A DNA stretch of 64,000 nucleotides, taken from positions 149,186,861-149,250,860 of the forward strand of contig NC_133122.1 in the NCBI RefSeq assembly GCF_033568475.1. Direction: 5' to 3'. This DNA is from Henckelia pumila. Its lineage: Eukaryota > Streptophyta > Magnoliopsida > Lamiales > Gesneriaceae. Below the pieces are notes generated by a model. It was given only the letters and a program-made list of their open reading frames with translations, was not told the origin of the DNA and did not search any database. The position numbers and the translations under genes were made by a program. Position 1 is the first letter of the stretch, and each line of letters opens with the position of its first letter. This document shows, one piece after another, positions 45,255-59,146 of the stretch.

Positions 45255-48200
45255 TCACATATGTCGTGGATTGCGCATCCCAATGTTATATATATGCTTT
45301 CTGAATATTATCGTAGGAAGCGCCTTTGTGAAGAGATCTGATGAGTTCTCACTTGATTGAATGTAACAGATATCAATATCTTTATTTTTGTCAAGCTCTT
45401 GAGTGTAGGCAAAGAACTTTGGGAGGATATATTTGGTTCTGTCACTTTTGATGTATCTTTCTTTCATTTGAGCAATACATGCAGCATTATCTTCATACAG
45501 CGTCACAGAATTCTTGTCTACTGATAATCCACAAGAAGTTTGGATATGTTGTGTCATTGATTTTAGTCAAACACATTCACGACTTGCTTTATGTAGCGCA
45601 ATAATGTCGGTGTGATTTGATGAAGTTGTTACGAGTGTTTGTTTCTATGAACGCCAAGAAATTGCAGTGCCTCCACGAGTAAATACATATCCGATTTGGG
45701 ATCGTGCCTTATGTGAATCAGATAAATATCCAGTATCAGCATAACCAATGATACTTTGATTGGTGTCTTTTGAGTACAAAAGTCTCAAATCTGTCATTCC
45801 TCGTAGATAACGGAATATATGTTTAATTTCCTTTCAGTGCCTCTTTGTTGGATATGAGCTGAATCTTGCCAATAAATTTACAGCAAAAGATATATCAGGT
45901 CTAGTACAATTTACAAGATATATAAGGGCATCAATGACACTTAGATATGGTACTTCTGGACCAAGAAAAATTTCATCATCTTCACATGGACGAAATGAAT
46001 CTTTTTCTATGTTTAATGATCTTACAACCATTGGAGTACTTAATGGATTTGATTTATCCATATTAAAACGTTTAAAGACTTTTTCTGTATAATTTGCCTG
46101 GTGAACAAAAATTCCACATTCTTTTTGTTCGATTTGCAAACCCAGACAGTACTTGGTTTTTCCAAGATCATTCATTTCGAATTCTTCCTTCAAGTACATT
46201 ATAACTTCTTGAATTTCCTTATTCGTTCCAATGATGTTTAAATCATCAACATATACAACAATAATTACACATCCGGATGTTGTTTTCTTGATGAAAACAC
46301 AAGGGCATATTGGATCATTTACATGTCTCTTTTTCATCAAGTGCTCACTTAGCCGATTATACCACATTCGACCGGATTGTTTCAACCCATATAATGATCT
46401 TTGCAATTTCACATAATAAAATTCTCTGGGTTTTGAACTTTGTGTTTCAGGCATCTTAAATCCTTCAGGGATTTTCATGTATATATTACTATCAAGTGAT
46501 CCGTATAAGTAAGCTGTAACAACATCCATAAGACATATTTCCAAATTTTCAGACACTGTCAAACTAATCAAATATCAAAACGTAATTGCATCCATAACAT
46601 GAGAATACGTTTTTTTCATAATCAATTCCAGGCCTATGAGAAAAACCTTGTGCAACAAGTCTAGCTTTATATCTTACTATTTCATTTTTCTCATTTCGCT
46701 TTCGAATAAAAACTCATTTGTATCCAACAGGTTTTACACCTTCAGGTGTGAGAACAATAGGTCCAAAAACATTACGTTTATTTAGCGAATCCAATTCAAC
46801 ATGGATGACATATTTCCATTTTACCCAATCATGCCGAGTTTTACATTCACCAAAAGATTTTGGTCATGATCTTCATTCTTATTTATGATGTCACATGCCA
46901 CATTATAAGAAAATATCTCATCAATATCTTATATATCTTTTCGGTTTCATATTTTTCCAGTATTAATATAATTGATAGAGATTTCACAATTCTTGTCAGT
47001 TTGTGGTTCTGACAGAACATTTTCATCATCAGGTGTTTCTTCTGGAACATCATTTTATATTTTGTGATCATCGTGTTTCTCTATGCATTTTATTTTCCGA
47101 GGATTTTTATCCTTGGAACCGACTGACCTTCCATGCTTCAAGTGTTTTATGACATCATAAATGTCTTCAATTTGTTTATTTGGCATTTCAATTCGAGCAA
47201 GGGCATTTACAATATGTATATATGATTTTGCTTCCCCTTTTGTGTCTGCAAATGCATCTGGAATTTGATTTGCAATTCCTTGCAAGTGCACAATTTTCTG
47301 TACATCTTTCTCATATTGTTTGGTCCTTGGATCCAAATGTAATAATGATGGTACATACCATGTGATTTTTTTTCGATGTATTTCTTTTCTCCCCCTAACA
47401 TTGGGAAGATTTCTTCATTAAAATGACAATCAGCAAAACGTGTTGTAAACACATCGCCTGTCTGAGGCTCAAGATATCGAATGATTGATGGGCTATCATA
47501 ACCGATATAAATACAAATTTTTCTTTGAGGACCCATTGTTTATCGTTGAGGTGGTGCAATAGTCACATACACCATACATCCAAAAATTCTCAGATGAGAA
47601 ATATTTGGTTCTTTACCAAATGCAAGCTGCAATGGGAAAATTTTATGATATGCATTTGTTTTGATGCGAATTAATGTCGCAACATGTAAACTTGCATGTC
47701 CCCATATAGAAATATGGAGTTTTGTTCTCATAATCATTGGTCTAGCAATCAATTGTAGACGTTTAATCAATGATTCAGCTAATCCATTCTGTGTATAAAC
47801 ATGAGAAACATGATGTTCAACAGTAATTCTCATTGACATACAATAGTCATTGAAAGTTTGGGAAGTAAATTCTTCAGCATTATCAAGTCTTATTTTTTTG
47901 ATTGTATAATTGGAAAATTAATTCCGCAATTTTATTATTTGAGTCATTAATCTTGCAAATGCCACATTACGAGTTGACAATAAGCATACATGTGACCATC
48001 TGCTAAAGACATCGATCAATACCATAAAATATCGAAATGGTCCACATGGTGAATGAATTGACCCACAAATATCACCCTGAATACGTTCAAGAAATATGAC
48101 TGATTCTGTTTGGATTTTAGCTGGCGATGGTCTTATAATAAGTTTTCCAAGAGAAAATGTTTTACATTAAAACTTATTATTCTGAAAGATCTTTTGGTCT

Positions 48201-49778
48201 TTCAATGGATGACCATGTGTATTTTCAATAATTTTTTGCAACATTATTGAACCAAGATGTCCCAATAGATCATGCTAATTGGTTAATATTGAAGAACTAT
48301 TAACCACCATATTTTATTCGATTGGCCTTATATGTGTATAATGCAATCCAGTAGGGAGCATTGATAATTTTTCAACCACATATTTCTTTCCGGATTTATA
48401 TGTGGTAAGACACATATATTTATGATTTCCATCAGCTATCGTCTCAGTATCATACCCATGAGAATATATGTCATTAAAACTCAACAAATTTCTTTTTGAT
48501 TGTGGTGAATATAAAGTATCATTTATCAAAAAATTTGTACCATTAGGTAACAAAAAATGTGTTTTTCCACAACCTTCCATGGGATTATTTTCTTGTTTAG
48601 CTTTGCTCATACCGTTTTCCATTTTGAACTTCAAAAGAAAATATGCAATAAAAAAAATTAATGACATTATATGAAAAATATAACATGTTTCATAAAACAA
48701 AAATACATGAAAAATACAGTATGCTATATTTTAGTCCCACCAATATATTAATCAATGTCCTCGAAATCATTTGAAAAATCAGCAGCATCGAAATGAGTTA
48801 AACCACTTGAATGGTTAGTGTTTTCAACAAAATTGATCTATTTTTCTTTCCCCTTTTTCGATTCTTTATAAAACTTACATAGATGCTCAGGGGTTCGACA
48901 AATATGTGACCAATGTCTTGGAGTGCCACATCTATAACAAACACTCTTGGATCTTTTTGAGTGATTTTCATTTTCACTCGTGTTTTCATGCTACCTTTTT
49001 GGTGGGTGGTTCATGACGTTCTTTTGAGATGAGTTATTGAAGTAACTATCTCGATTATTTTCATATCCACGACCGCGATCATTTTTACGTCCACGTCCAC
49101 GCCCACGCCCTCGACCTCGTCCACGATCAAAGTCTTGTCTATGCCTTTGATTTTGGTTTTCATTTTTAATCACGACATTTGCTTCTGGAAATGCCGTTGA
49201 TCCAGTGGGTCGGGATTGATGATTTCTTACTAACAATTCGTTGTTCTTTTCCACCACAAGAAGACATGCGATGAGTTCAAAATATCTCAAAAATTCACGC
49301 ACTCTATACTGTTGTTGTAGAGTTATATTCGATGCGTGAAAATTGAAAAATGTTATTTCAAGCATTTCCATTTCAGTAACAACATGCCCACAAAATTTCA
49401 ATTGCGAGACTATTCGATACATCGCAGAATTTTAATCACTAACTTTTTTAAAGTCTTGGAATCTCAACGTATTCCATTCATCACGGGCGGTCGGAAGTAT
49501 AACTTCCATTATATGCTCAAATCTTTCTTTCAGCCATTTTCATAAAATCATTGGGTCTTTTTCTGTGAGATACTCACATTTCAATCCTTCATCAAGATGT
49601 CTACGTAAGAAAAATCATAGACTTTGCTTTTTCTTGTGAGGATGATATATTATTTTCTTTGATGGTATCACTTAGACACAATGATTCAAGATGCATTTCT
49701 ACATCGAGAGTCCATGACATATAATTCTTTCCAATGATATCGAGCGCAACGAATTCAATCTTTGCCAAATTTGACACA
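45255..49778 (-). pseudogene. copia gag-pol, heavily degenerate (copy B)
   Basis: Fragments in copy A order are read on the minus strand. The gag runs from about 49778 to 48800, with the arginine-glycine tract and a remnant zinc knuckle. A protease-integrase junction piece is at 48314-48590. Integrase core and linker pieces lie at 46883-47839. Reverse transcriptase is at 45834-46571, with YGLKQSGRMWYNRL and YVDD. The RNase H tail is at 45255-45557. The copy-A gag start codon position reads GTG here. At least six frame breaks separate the pieces and part of the RNase H region is damaged. Confidence 0.92.
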
Positions 49779-50202
49779 GTGGTTTAGAAAAATAACAATG
49801 CATTTTATTAGTTAATTTTCATTAATATGATAATACAAAATAATGGATAAACGACGAGTACAAGTATGTTTAAAAATAGATAAAAAGTGTGCGATGGATA
49901 ACCGCCGGTGAGTACAAGACTCGTGAGCATGAATGATGATCATAATCGTTATGAAAAATAGCCTTAAAAACGTCATCTTCATCTTCTTCGAAAAAAAAAA
50001 CGAGGAGAAAATATTTTGAGAGAAAAAGTGAATTTGATGTGATTGAAATGAGTTTGAATGAATATATTTATAGGCAAAAAACTAGCCGTTTATGACCGTT
50101 AGTGACTGTTGAGAGCAAAGAAAAACGATTGTGTTGAATAAAAATTTGTGATAATCATGCGATGCATATAATGATAATCATAATTAAATAATTATGTATA
50201 TC

Positions 50203-50594
50203 ATATCACATTATTATAAGGTCGGTGCCGTAGACATCCTTTTATATAATATTGTGAAATTATACAAATATAGTTAGTATAAAGTCAGATATAGTATATT
50301 ATATCACATTATTATAAGATCGGTGCCGTAAACATCCTTTTATATAATATTGTGAAATTATACAAATATAGTTAGTATAAAGTCAGGTATAGTATATCAT
50401 ATCACATTATTATAAGATCGGTGTCATAAACATCATTTTACATAATATTGTGAAATTATACAAATATAATTAGTATATAAATACAAAATATATATCATAT
50501 CACGTTATTATAAGGTCGGTGTCATAGACATCCTTTTATATAATAACATGAAATTATATATTAATATATACACAATAAAATATATAAACAGTAA
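50203..50594 (-). repeat. leader tandem repeat of copia copy B: four units of 98 bp
   Basis: ATATCACATTATTATAAGRT (or the close ATATCACGTTATTATAAGGT) begins at 50203, 50301, 50399 and 50497, an exact 98-base period. Each unit holds TCGGTGYCRTARACATC and TATATAATATTGTGAAATTA. The array lies between the 5' LTR and gag. Confidence 0.92.
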
Positions 50595-50691
50595 AAATGA
50601 ATATTCTTACTTGTTGAATATTTTTGCCTTCTTCTTGTGTTTTGGAGCGTCAGAAATTATAGAGAACTTTCGAGCGATCGTACTGATAACA

Positions 50692-50966
50692 TGTTGTGAA
50701 AAAGTAAAAATTTATGGTAAAAAGTAAAAACTCCGAAACTCAAAATATATCAAACTCTACACTTCACAAATTTTTCTTTCTCAATTCAATTGTGATTTTA
50801 TACACAAATGAAAAGACCTATTTATAGATCTCATTTGAAGATTAGTGCAAAAATTAAAACATCATCATCTACATCATCACACTAATTTTCAACATTTTAC
50901 AACTCAATATTCAACATTCAATATTCAACTTTAAATAATAATAATAATAATATCATATTTTCAACC
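50692..50966 (-). repeat. 5' LTR of copia copy B
   Basis: It starts TGTTGTGAAAAAG on the plus strand and ends TTTTCAACC where copy A has TTTTTCAACA. A TATA-like CTATTTATAG lies at 50818-50827. Its 275 bp equals copy A. Confidence 0.88.
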
Positions 50967-51777
50967 GTATCAAGTTTTTTTTTTGAAATTTATAATATCT
51001 TACTATCTCTTATTATTATTATATTAAAGATGTGGGTCTCATACTGATTTCTTGGTAAGTTTGTATGGTCTTTTTTAATTTTCAAATAATTCTTTACTAT
51101 TTTACAGAAAAAAACAATGGGAAAGTAGAAAATATTCATCGATAAAATTCACATTTCAAAAAATAACTTCTCACATCTATTTTCTTTGTGTGTGCAGTTA
51201 TTTTTTTCTCTCTCATTATTTAGCATTATATTTCTCTTTCTTATGCAAAACAAAAAGAGAAAACCAAAACTAACTGAATTTTTGGAACACTACATGAAAT
51301 ATGTTTAAATTAAGCACAAACGCATTTATCACATTTTTTTTGTTACACACACAACGTGCGAATGTTGCTAGTATACTATTAAGTTAAACAACGTTAAACA
51401 AAACTCAATATAGAGACCTGGGAATTGGAGTGTTCAGACGCGTTGTATTGTAAATATTATATCCAAGCTTATGAGTTGTTACTTACAATAGCTAAAAGAA
51501 TACACTGAGAAAATGGTCGTTCCAGAGCACCCTAACGTTAAAACCAAAACTATGGTGAAGTTATCGATATCTGAAGTAAACAAATAACACATTATAGTGT
51601 ACAACAATGGCGAAGTTATCAATACCTGAAGTATATAAACAAGAATCATAATCTAGTAACCGTAAAAAAAAAAAAGAAAAAAAAAAAGAATCATAATCTA
51701 GTAATCTACACATTACCCCACTCTTGCTGAGTTGAATGAAGAGTGGCGAATTAATAAAAATTGACCCGACATGGATG
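50967..51777. other. AT-rich spacer, includes the 3' flank of the folate gene
   Basis: I see no gene. AAGAATCATAATCTAGTAA is repeated at 51640-51660 and 51687-51706 around an A-rich run. The part close to 51777 is likely 3' untranslated sequence of folylpolyglutamate synthase. Confidence 0.5.
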
Positions 51778-54700
51778 TTATCTCCTAAGTAGTTTTAGTA
51801 CATCTCCGACCAAATGCAACGATCCCGTAACAAGAACCTGTGAAATCAGAAACAGCAGATAAATGTGTGTCAATCACCACATACTTGGATATGTCTTGTC
51901 AATGTGAAATAACCAACGGAAGAACAACTCCTCTCTCGTTTTTATAATGAAACATGGGTCATATATATAGAAATTTTGTACAAACCCAGACAATTATCTG
52001 CAGGTAACGATATATGGTGAGCATGTTAATATTCAGAAACAGGCATTGTTAAATTCAGTTTTTAATGCTTACCTGAATCCTCAAGGATGGGTTTTCTTTA
52101 ACGTAATCCCTTAACCAATTTATAGTTAATGGCAGTGAAGAAACCACCGCACTGCATGTGAAACGTCCATTTGCAGGACTGCAGTTTGATATATCATCAT
52201 TAATGAACCTCCAAGGTGGTTTACTTTCTGGGATTTCCATCTGAAAATCCTTGCATTGGATATCTGCACGATGATGATAACAATAAACAAAAGAGAGACA
52301 TCAGAGCTTGGCTGTAAGTTCAGCTCTACAAACTCAAAAATTAAATAGACAGATCAAATGAATTCTTATTAACTAACAAGTTGATCTGCTTTGCCAACAC
52401 ATTTCAGTTACTATTAGCAGCATTATGAGAAGAAATTCAAGTTTATAACTTCGGTGAACATAAAAAAGAACTGAACTAAAATGAAGCGCGCATTGTGAGA
52501 ACAAGAGCAAAAACACTTTGGTTTGAGGTACTGTAATTTCATCACTACCACAGCTTTTCTAGTAAGTCCCAGTCCTAAGCATTGTTACTGTATGCTTGAG
52601 GAGGATCTCATTCAGCAAAAAGAATAATCAGGCGATGGTAATACTCTACTCTTGGAATTCATCTAAGAAGTACTTTTCATGCACTATTTCATCTCTTAAA
52701 CAATGCTACAAGGAAACCTGAATGGTCAACCTTACTGTAGTGATTTCCACAGGCGTGGATGCTTAAGTTTGCATAGAGTAAAATCAGAGTGTCAAGGAAA
52801 AAAAATGGGTGTTAGATGATAGAAATAAAGAATCGTGTATTTATGGAAAACCTCCGAGCATTTAAAGGGGGTTGTTGATTACCACGGATTTCAGAAAGTA
52901 ACGGAGGAGAAGTTACCTTTTCCATGAATGATCTTCTCCCATACACTTTGGAGGCTAAACTGCCACGCCAAATCCTTGGAAGATATATCTAGAGGAATAA
53001 CCGATGAACCAGAAGTAACCTTGCTATAGGTTGATATACCAGGTACAAAAATAGCTTTCGAGAAATAAGTGCCTGAAAACACAAAGCATTCATTGCAATT
53101 GTCATAGTGCAAACAATGTAGAAATAATTGGGACGGGGAAAAGGAGGAGAATATATTAAGATCTATAACAGCGGAGCCTCATGAAAGTAAATGCTATCCA
53201 GTTATAGCAAAAGAGTAAGATTTTAAAAATAAAGTTGGAATCTGGAAGGTGTACCGACACCAACAAATGGTAACATATAGGATAATTGATCATTTGGTTT
53301 CTAGAGATGATGTTACCATTTAAAGACACCCAATACCTGAGGAAGCACATGTATCAACAAGTGTAGGGAGAAGAATTTGAGGATCTCTCACATCCATACA
53401 ATTGAATAAGAGAATCTGCAAAATGTAAATAAGTATATGTTAGATCAAAAGGTCTAATTTGACCACAAGAAGTAAATAGGTCGCTTGACCACTTTCCCAC
53501 TATCCAGAAGGAATAGTGAAATTTACTTTCTTGGAGATTTTGTCAGACTCGGGCCTTAGCTGTTTTGTGCAACCATTTATCAGTGTTTCTTTCACATTAT
53601 GAAGCTTTGCACGGAAAATTGATGACCCGTGTTTGCCATCTTTCACAGCACAAGAATACCATTTGGCACAAGCTTCCATGCTTTCAGGACTATGAGCCCC
53701 ATCCAAATAGAAGATTAAATCCCCTGAACTTTTAATCGGTCCAGGCTTTTCAGAATATGTAGATGGAGAATCATGAACAATCTGAGCCCTCCCAGAAAGA
53801 CGGGCAGTTGAAAGTCCCCGTAAAAATGCCTCGGGCAAACTTTCTTCAAAGTCAGCCTGATTTGACAACCAAAAGATGTTATCCAAAAGATTGAGCAGGA
53901 CAAGGATTCACCAAGTGAAAAATATATGCCAAAATCCAGAAACACCAGTCGAGCTACTCAAGGCATTAGAAAATCTATAAATTCAGTGGAAAACCAAAAG
54001 CATACATTTGCTTTCAGGTAATGCTCATTTTCAAAAGATGAGTTAAAATGGAGTTTAACTAACATGTGACAGCTTTTCCCTATGTCCTGTTCTCTGGAGC
54101 CAACTTTTAGAAAGAGCAACAGCAAGGCCAGCATTGGTGAACTGGTGATCACCTGACAAGCTTAGTTGGACTCCATTTAGTTTCTTATGATCAAGTGGTC
54201 CAACAACTTCCAAAGGGACCTGCAGCAAGTGAGAAGGCAGAGAACCTTGATTATGATGAAAGTCGGATCAAGCCCCATTTTCAAAGAATTAAATCTAAAT
54301 TTTAGGGATTAAAATAATTACATTGATTGAAAACTAGATACAATTGGTGATATATTCTAGGGATTATTTTCCTTCTTGTTGAATATGTACACCGAATTTA
54401 AAGGAAAGTAACCCATAAATCATGTAATTTTTCATTCACGAAAATAAATAAACAAGATTATGTTTTCCTATTTGTTTACATGTTATCACCATAAATTTCT
54501 GGAAAAAAAAATAACAGGGAGTAAAATCTGAGCTGTCACAAAAGCAGCTCACAGCAGCAACTCAATGTTGTGATGGCAAAAGAAAATATAGCAGAAAGCA
54601 GCCAGCTTAATTTTTATTCTTTTAGTCGACAAGCCAATGTTTCGATTCTTCAACAGAGTTTTTCCTTTGTTAGTGAAAAAAAATGCAGAAAAATTTTATG

Positions 54701-57700
54701 CCCTTGCCACGCCTCATTGCAGCTTCTGAAACCACCGATTTCATGTGCTGCGAGTTATTTGTTGGTGCAGGTCCGACAGAAAAAGCCATGAGACCTTTCT
54801 TTTTCCCTATATCCAAAGAAAAAGAATCGCACTAGAATGGTTCAACAAATTGGAGCAAGTGAGCTACTTGCACCAGCATAGCCCCATTATAGTTTCCTCA
54901 CTGGCTATTGTTTTCATCATCATTTGTTGGCAGCTCAAAGTCATCAAATCATACAAAGAAAAGCACTCTGAAGTGTCAACCTGTCAAGCAAGTGATTATA
55001 AAACACGAAGAGTAGCATTTGTGTCGAACCATGGTTCAGAATGACCTCTCATAACGACGACGTAGTGTGGGGAATTGGTCAGACTTCTAAAAAACTAGAG
55101 AGGTAAATTTTTTTGGTGCTGAATTGATATAGGAAAGAAATGAGGGGGAGAGAAGATTTGTGCAACCAGAAGTTTGTGGAGTAACCACATGTAGCTGGTG
55201 CATCAGGGAAGAGTGACAATAGTACGCATAGTAGACAATAAATTCATCCAAGCAAAGACAATGATTCAAGCTCCATTTTTTGCCAAGCAATGAAGCACAA
55301 GGTGCTTCAACTCGAGGGAGCGTGTTAGAAAATCAAATGAAGCTCCATTCAGTCAATTTAATCTCAATATCAGGGATCAAATTCATCCCATTGATTGTAG
55401 TCTAGGTATGATTGACGATAAATTAGCCTATACATCATGAAATATTTCATTTATAAAAATCAATGAACAAGATGAGTGCTTCCACATTTTTCTTACAAAA
55501 CTCCTACATTTAACTCCTGCGCAACTTTAGTACAAGACTAGAAATACAATGATTCAGGCACACACACAGAGACACACCGCTTGCTGCATGTTCATATACG
55601 TAAATGTGGTGATATTAACCATATCAAACTCAAGTATTACAAATCCTTTGTTTAGTACCCCACATTGATTCAATGAAGAGATTTTGAAGATAAAAGGCTG
55701 GTTAACTCACTCAATGGAAATCATAGATAAAGGGTGTTGGTGTATCAAATTATAACTTGCTTTACTGCTCTCTTCAAAGATAATATAAATTCCCATTAGA
55801 CCCTCCTTAGTAATCCTAACTATATAGAGTCGCTAATTACATGCCTGACTATTGTTTTCAAAGTAAGCTGGGGATATTTCATTGCATAACAATTCTGTGG
55901 GCCTCATATTTGAATTTCTAAATCAAAGATACTTCATGTTTTGTCCGGCGGAAGTTATAGAGAATATAGTAACAGTTAACCAGCATTGGTTTTTACGAAG
56001 CTACATCGCCTGATATCATTTAATTAGCTACATGATTCACATAGTTGAATTCTGGTACAAAGTAACCTTAAAGGAGTCATCTCAGGGAAGAAACTCCAAT
56101 CAAACAAATCAGTAACATAGACGTGAACTATATGATTGATACATGAGAAATTACGTCCTTGGAACTACCAACAAAAACACAGAATGTAAGGAAATGTTTG
56201 TTACCTTCAGTTCGCTGGCCATTTTCTGAAGAACATCCATTGCTTCTGACAGCTGTGGCACCGTGAATGCAGGAACTTGAGGCTTCAGGAGAAGAGAAAA
56301 CATCAAACCATTTTAGCAAACACTTGACTATCAAATGCCTATCCAATGTAAAGAAAATTTTTCCACCATTATTCCACGAAGCATCCTGTTAAAAGGTTTT
56401 TACCTTGAAGATTCCAGCCTTATGAGACGCTATTTTCCCAAGTGTATCTCCTGGATTAAGCATCAAACACAAATAAACCATCAGCTATGCTTAAAAAATG
56501 AAACTAGCAGAAGGAAAAGGAAAAAGTTTGAGGTGCCCCACGTGTGATTTAAGTTACACTTACTGTTGGATAATTATTTATTTATCTAATTATTTTGTTG
56601 TTTAGGATAAATACATTTTGTATTTTAACTTTGTTTCTTTATCAAATTATCTTCGGCAGATTAGGTCTCCAAGATTTGGTTGATTAGATATATAAATATC
56701 TGACTGGCTATTCTTCTTCAATATCAGAAATAACATGCCAACTGCCATATCTCTTGTATGTCTTCCATTATTAACGACATGGTATCAGAGAGCGTGAGCG
56801 GGTGTGATCACTGACGAAGTACGGCATGGCCTCCTCGTCGGGTGATTCTTCTTCTCCATCTGACGCTTCCTCAAACCCTACCAATACTGCGACTGGAATT
56901 TCACATCATACAGCCAGTGGATGATATTGTCCTTACTGGGAATCATGTTATAGAGATGACCAGTGTTAAAACTTTAATCTTGAGACACCTCAAATAAGTT
57001 TTTGGGGATGGAAGTCGCAAGATCATCCATCTCTTGGGATTTCAATTTCTCTAAGAAAGTAGGTGTTGAATCTCTTGAAAGAATTGGAATGTTGGGATGC
57101 AAACCAGTGGATACTCCTATGAATGCCAATGTAAAGTTTGAGCCTTGAGGCAAGAGACAACTGTCCTCTAGCAGACAAACGGTGATATCAAAGGTAAGTT
57201 GGCAAGTTAATCTACCTCTCACACTGACACACACATCCTGTGTTGAATTTGCAGTGAGTTTGATCAGCCAATTCATGAAAAACCCGACTAGTGACCACAT
57301 GGAAGCCACGTACCTGTCTATTGAGATACCACGAAAGAAACCCAGGAAGGGGGTCATTTTTCAGAAAGTCCTCAAACAGAAACACTAAAGTGTATAGTGA
57401 TGTTAATTGGGTTGGCTCCCATACAGACATGCCCTCCACATCGGGTTATTACACATTTGTGTGGGGCAAACCTGGAGAAGTAAAAAGCAGTTTCTGGTGG
57501 CACGCAGCAGTGCAGAGCAGAATATCGGGCACTGTACCATGGTATACGTGAAGGAATGTGGCTGAAGAGATTATTGAATGAATTGAAGTTTGAAGACAAT
57601 CAGGCCAGTGGAAGTAATGTGTGACAACCAAACAGCTATAAGCATAGCCAAGACCCAGTCCACTATGATAGAACGAAACACATCGGAGCAGACTGACACT

Positions 57701-59068
57701 TTATAAGCGAAACAGTTTATGGAAGAATAATTGATCACATCTATATTCCAACATGCATGCAAATCGCAGACATCTTGACTAAACCACTCCATCGGCCAGC
57801 ATTTTGAAGACTTAAGTTCAAAGCTGGGCATGATCAAGTATACGACCTAACTTGAGAGGGAGTGTTGGAAATTTATGTATTAATCTAATTAATAGGTCGT
57901 TAGAATATATAGATTTTGTATTTTAAAGTTTGTTTCTTTATCAAATTATCTTTGTCAGATCATGTATCCTAAATTTGGCTATTTATAAATATGTTACTAG
58001 CAATTCTACTTCATTATCAGATATAACATGCGTTACATGCCGACTTCCATATCTCTTGTAGTTCTTCCATTATTAACGACAGTTACCAAAGATCAGATTT
58101 TGTGCACATTGTAAACTGTATGCAGTAGGAGCATCAATTAGAATAAAAATTGGAGAAGAACAAACCCAATGTTTCCAAGTGATCCATGCCAAGGGGACTA
58201 ACACCACATACAACAGGAGCTTTGATCTGCTCAATTTATAACAGAATGATACTAAAATGACATTAAGAGCATATTGTATCTCTTTGAGACCAAAAAGAAA
58301 TAACAGCATGATATGATGCTGGCAGAAAGAACGAAAGTTTATTCAATTGGACAAAGTGGAATACTGCTTTTATTTTTACTACCATATATCTAAAAAAGAA
58401 GCTCCCATATTTGAAATCTCTTTATTTGAATAAGATCTCCATTCCAAAGAAGGTCTTGATACTTGATAGATATCTTACAACTAGACAGATACCAGCATAT
58501 GCAATCAATATTGCACAAAACTGACAGACAGAACCGTATCAATCAAAGATAAGAAAAATTACCACATTGGTTGAGTCATTGGTCCCTCCGAGACCAACCT
58601 CAATGATGGTGACGTCAACCTGCAAATGAACATCAAAATCAAACGAGTTAAACTATAAACATATACTGGAACATGTGAACTGTATTTCACAAATAAATAT
58701 ATAGGATGAGAAATGACGACAAAAATATGGCTATAATTTTCAGCTAAAAAATCGTGCGAGCATGAGTTAAAAAGAAATGTCTTTCTTTGATCAACTGCCA
58801 TAAAGGATTTTGTGTAGCAGTAAATCAAGTTTAAAAAAATAGGTTAAGGTAAGAGATGAATCAGTACAAGAATAGAATAAAAACTAAGCAGGATTCAGGC
58901 AGAATATACTCCAGATAACGAAATTAATTTAAATTATAATGTGCCTGGTATTCTTCTTTCCCACCAATCAGAAATTAAAAAGGAAAAAATGGCAAAGGCA
59001 ATAACGCAAATCTTTTCCTAATCTCAAAAAGAACAGGCATAGGAGGATTCAGATATGGCAACAACAGA

Positions 59069-59146
<78 letters not shown>

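Larger units (their letters stand above)
44760..50966 (-). mobile_element. Ty1-copia retrotransposon, same family as copy A, inverted and decayed (copy B)
   Basis: On the minus strand the 5' LTR is 50692-50966 and the 3' LTR is 44760-45090. The primer-binding region (GTTATCAGTACG in reverse, about 50680-50691) and polypurine tract (CAAGGGGAAG in reverse, 45091-45100) match copy A. The LTR shares long blocks with copy A. Flanks are GTATT (44755-44759) and GTATC (50967-50971), a 4-of-5 match for a target duplication. Many frameshifts make it clearly older than copy A. Confidence 0.93.
56564..58081 (+). mobile_element. internally deleted copia element in a folate-gene intron
   Basis: The LTRs 56564-56779 (216 bp) and 57863-58081 (219 bp) both run TGTTGG...TTAACGACA. 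TGGTATCAGAG directly follows the left one. A polypurine tract GAGAGGGAG precedes the right one. Flanking CTTAC/GTTAC (56559-56563, 58082-58086) agree at four of five bases. The 1.1-kb interior keeps only a gag start (ATG at 56826, with [13 protein letters not shown]) and scrambled RNase H remnants ([19 protein letters not shown] at about 57392-57449, HIGAD near 57680). It is opposite in strand to the host gene. LTR divergence is much higher than in copy A, so it is old. Confidence 0.88.

Noticed and set aside
50203-50594. Regular repeats with constant period, considered as a CRISPR array
   Set aside because: This is eukaryotic DNA, the whole 98-bp unit repeats with no unique spacers, and it lies in a retrotransposon leader.
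54570-55044. Two overlapping plus-strand open frames in a folate-gene intron
   Set aside because: No domain is recognisable, and they lie on the opposite strand between two diverged repeats. They are more likely transposon debris than a nested gene.
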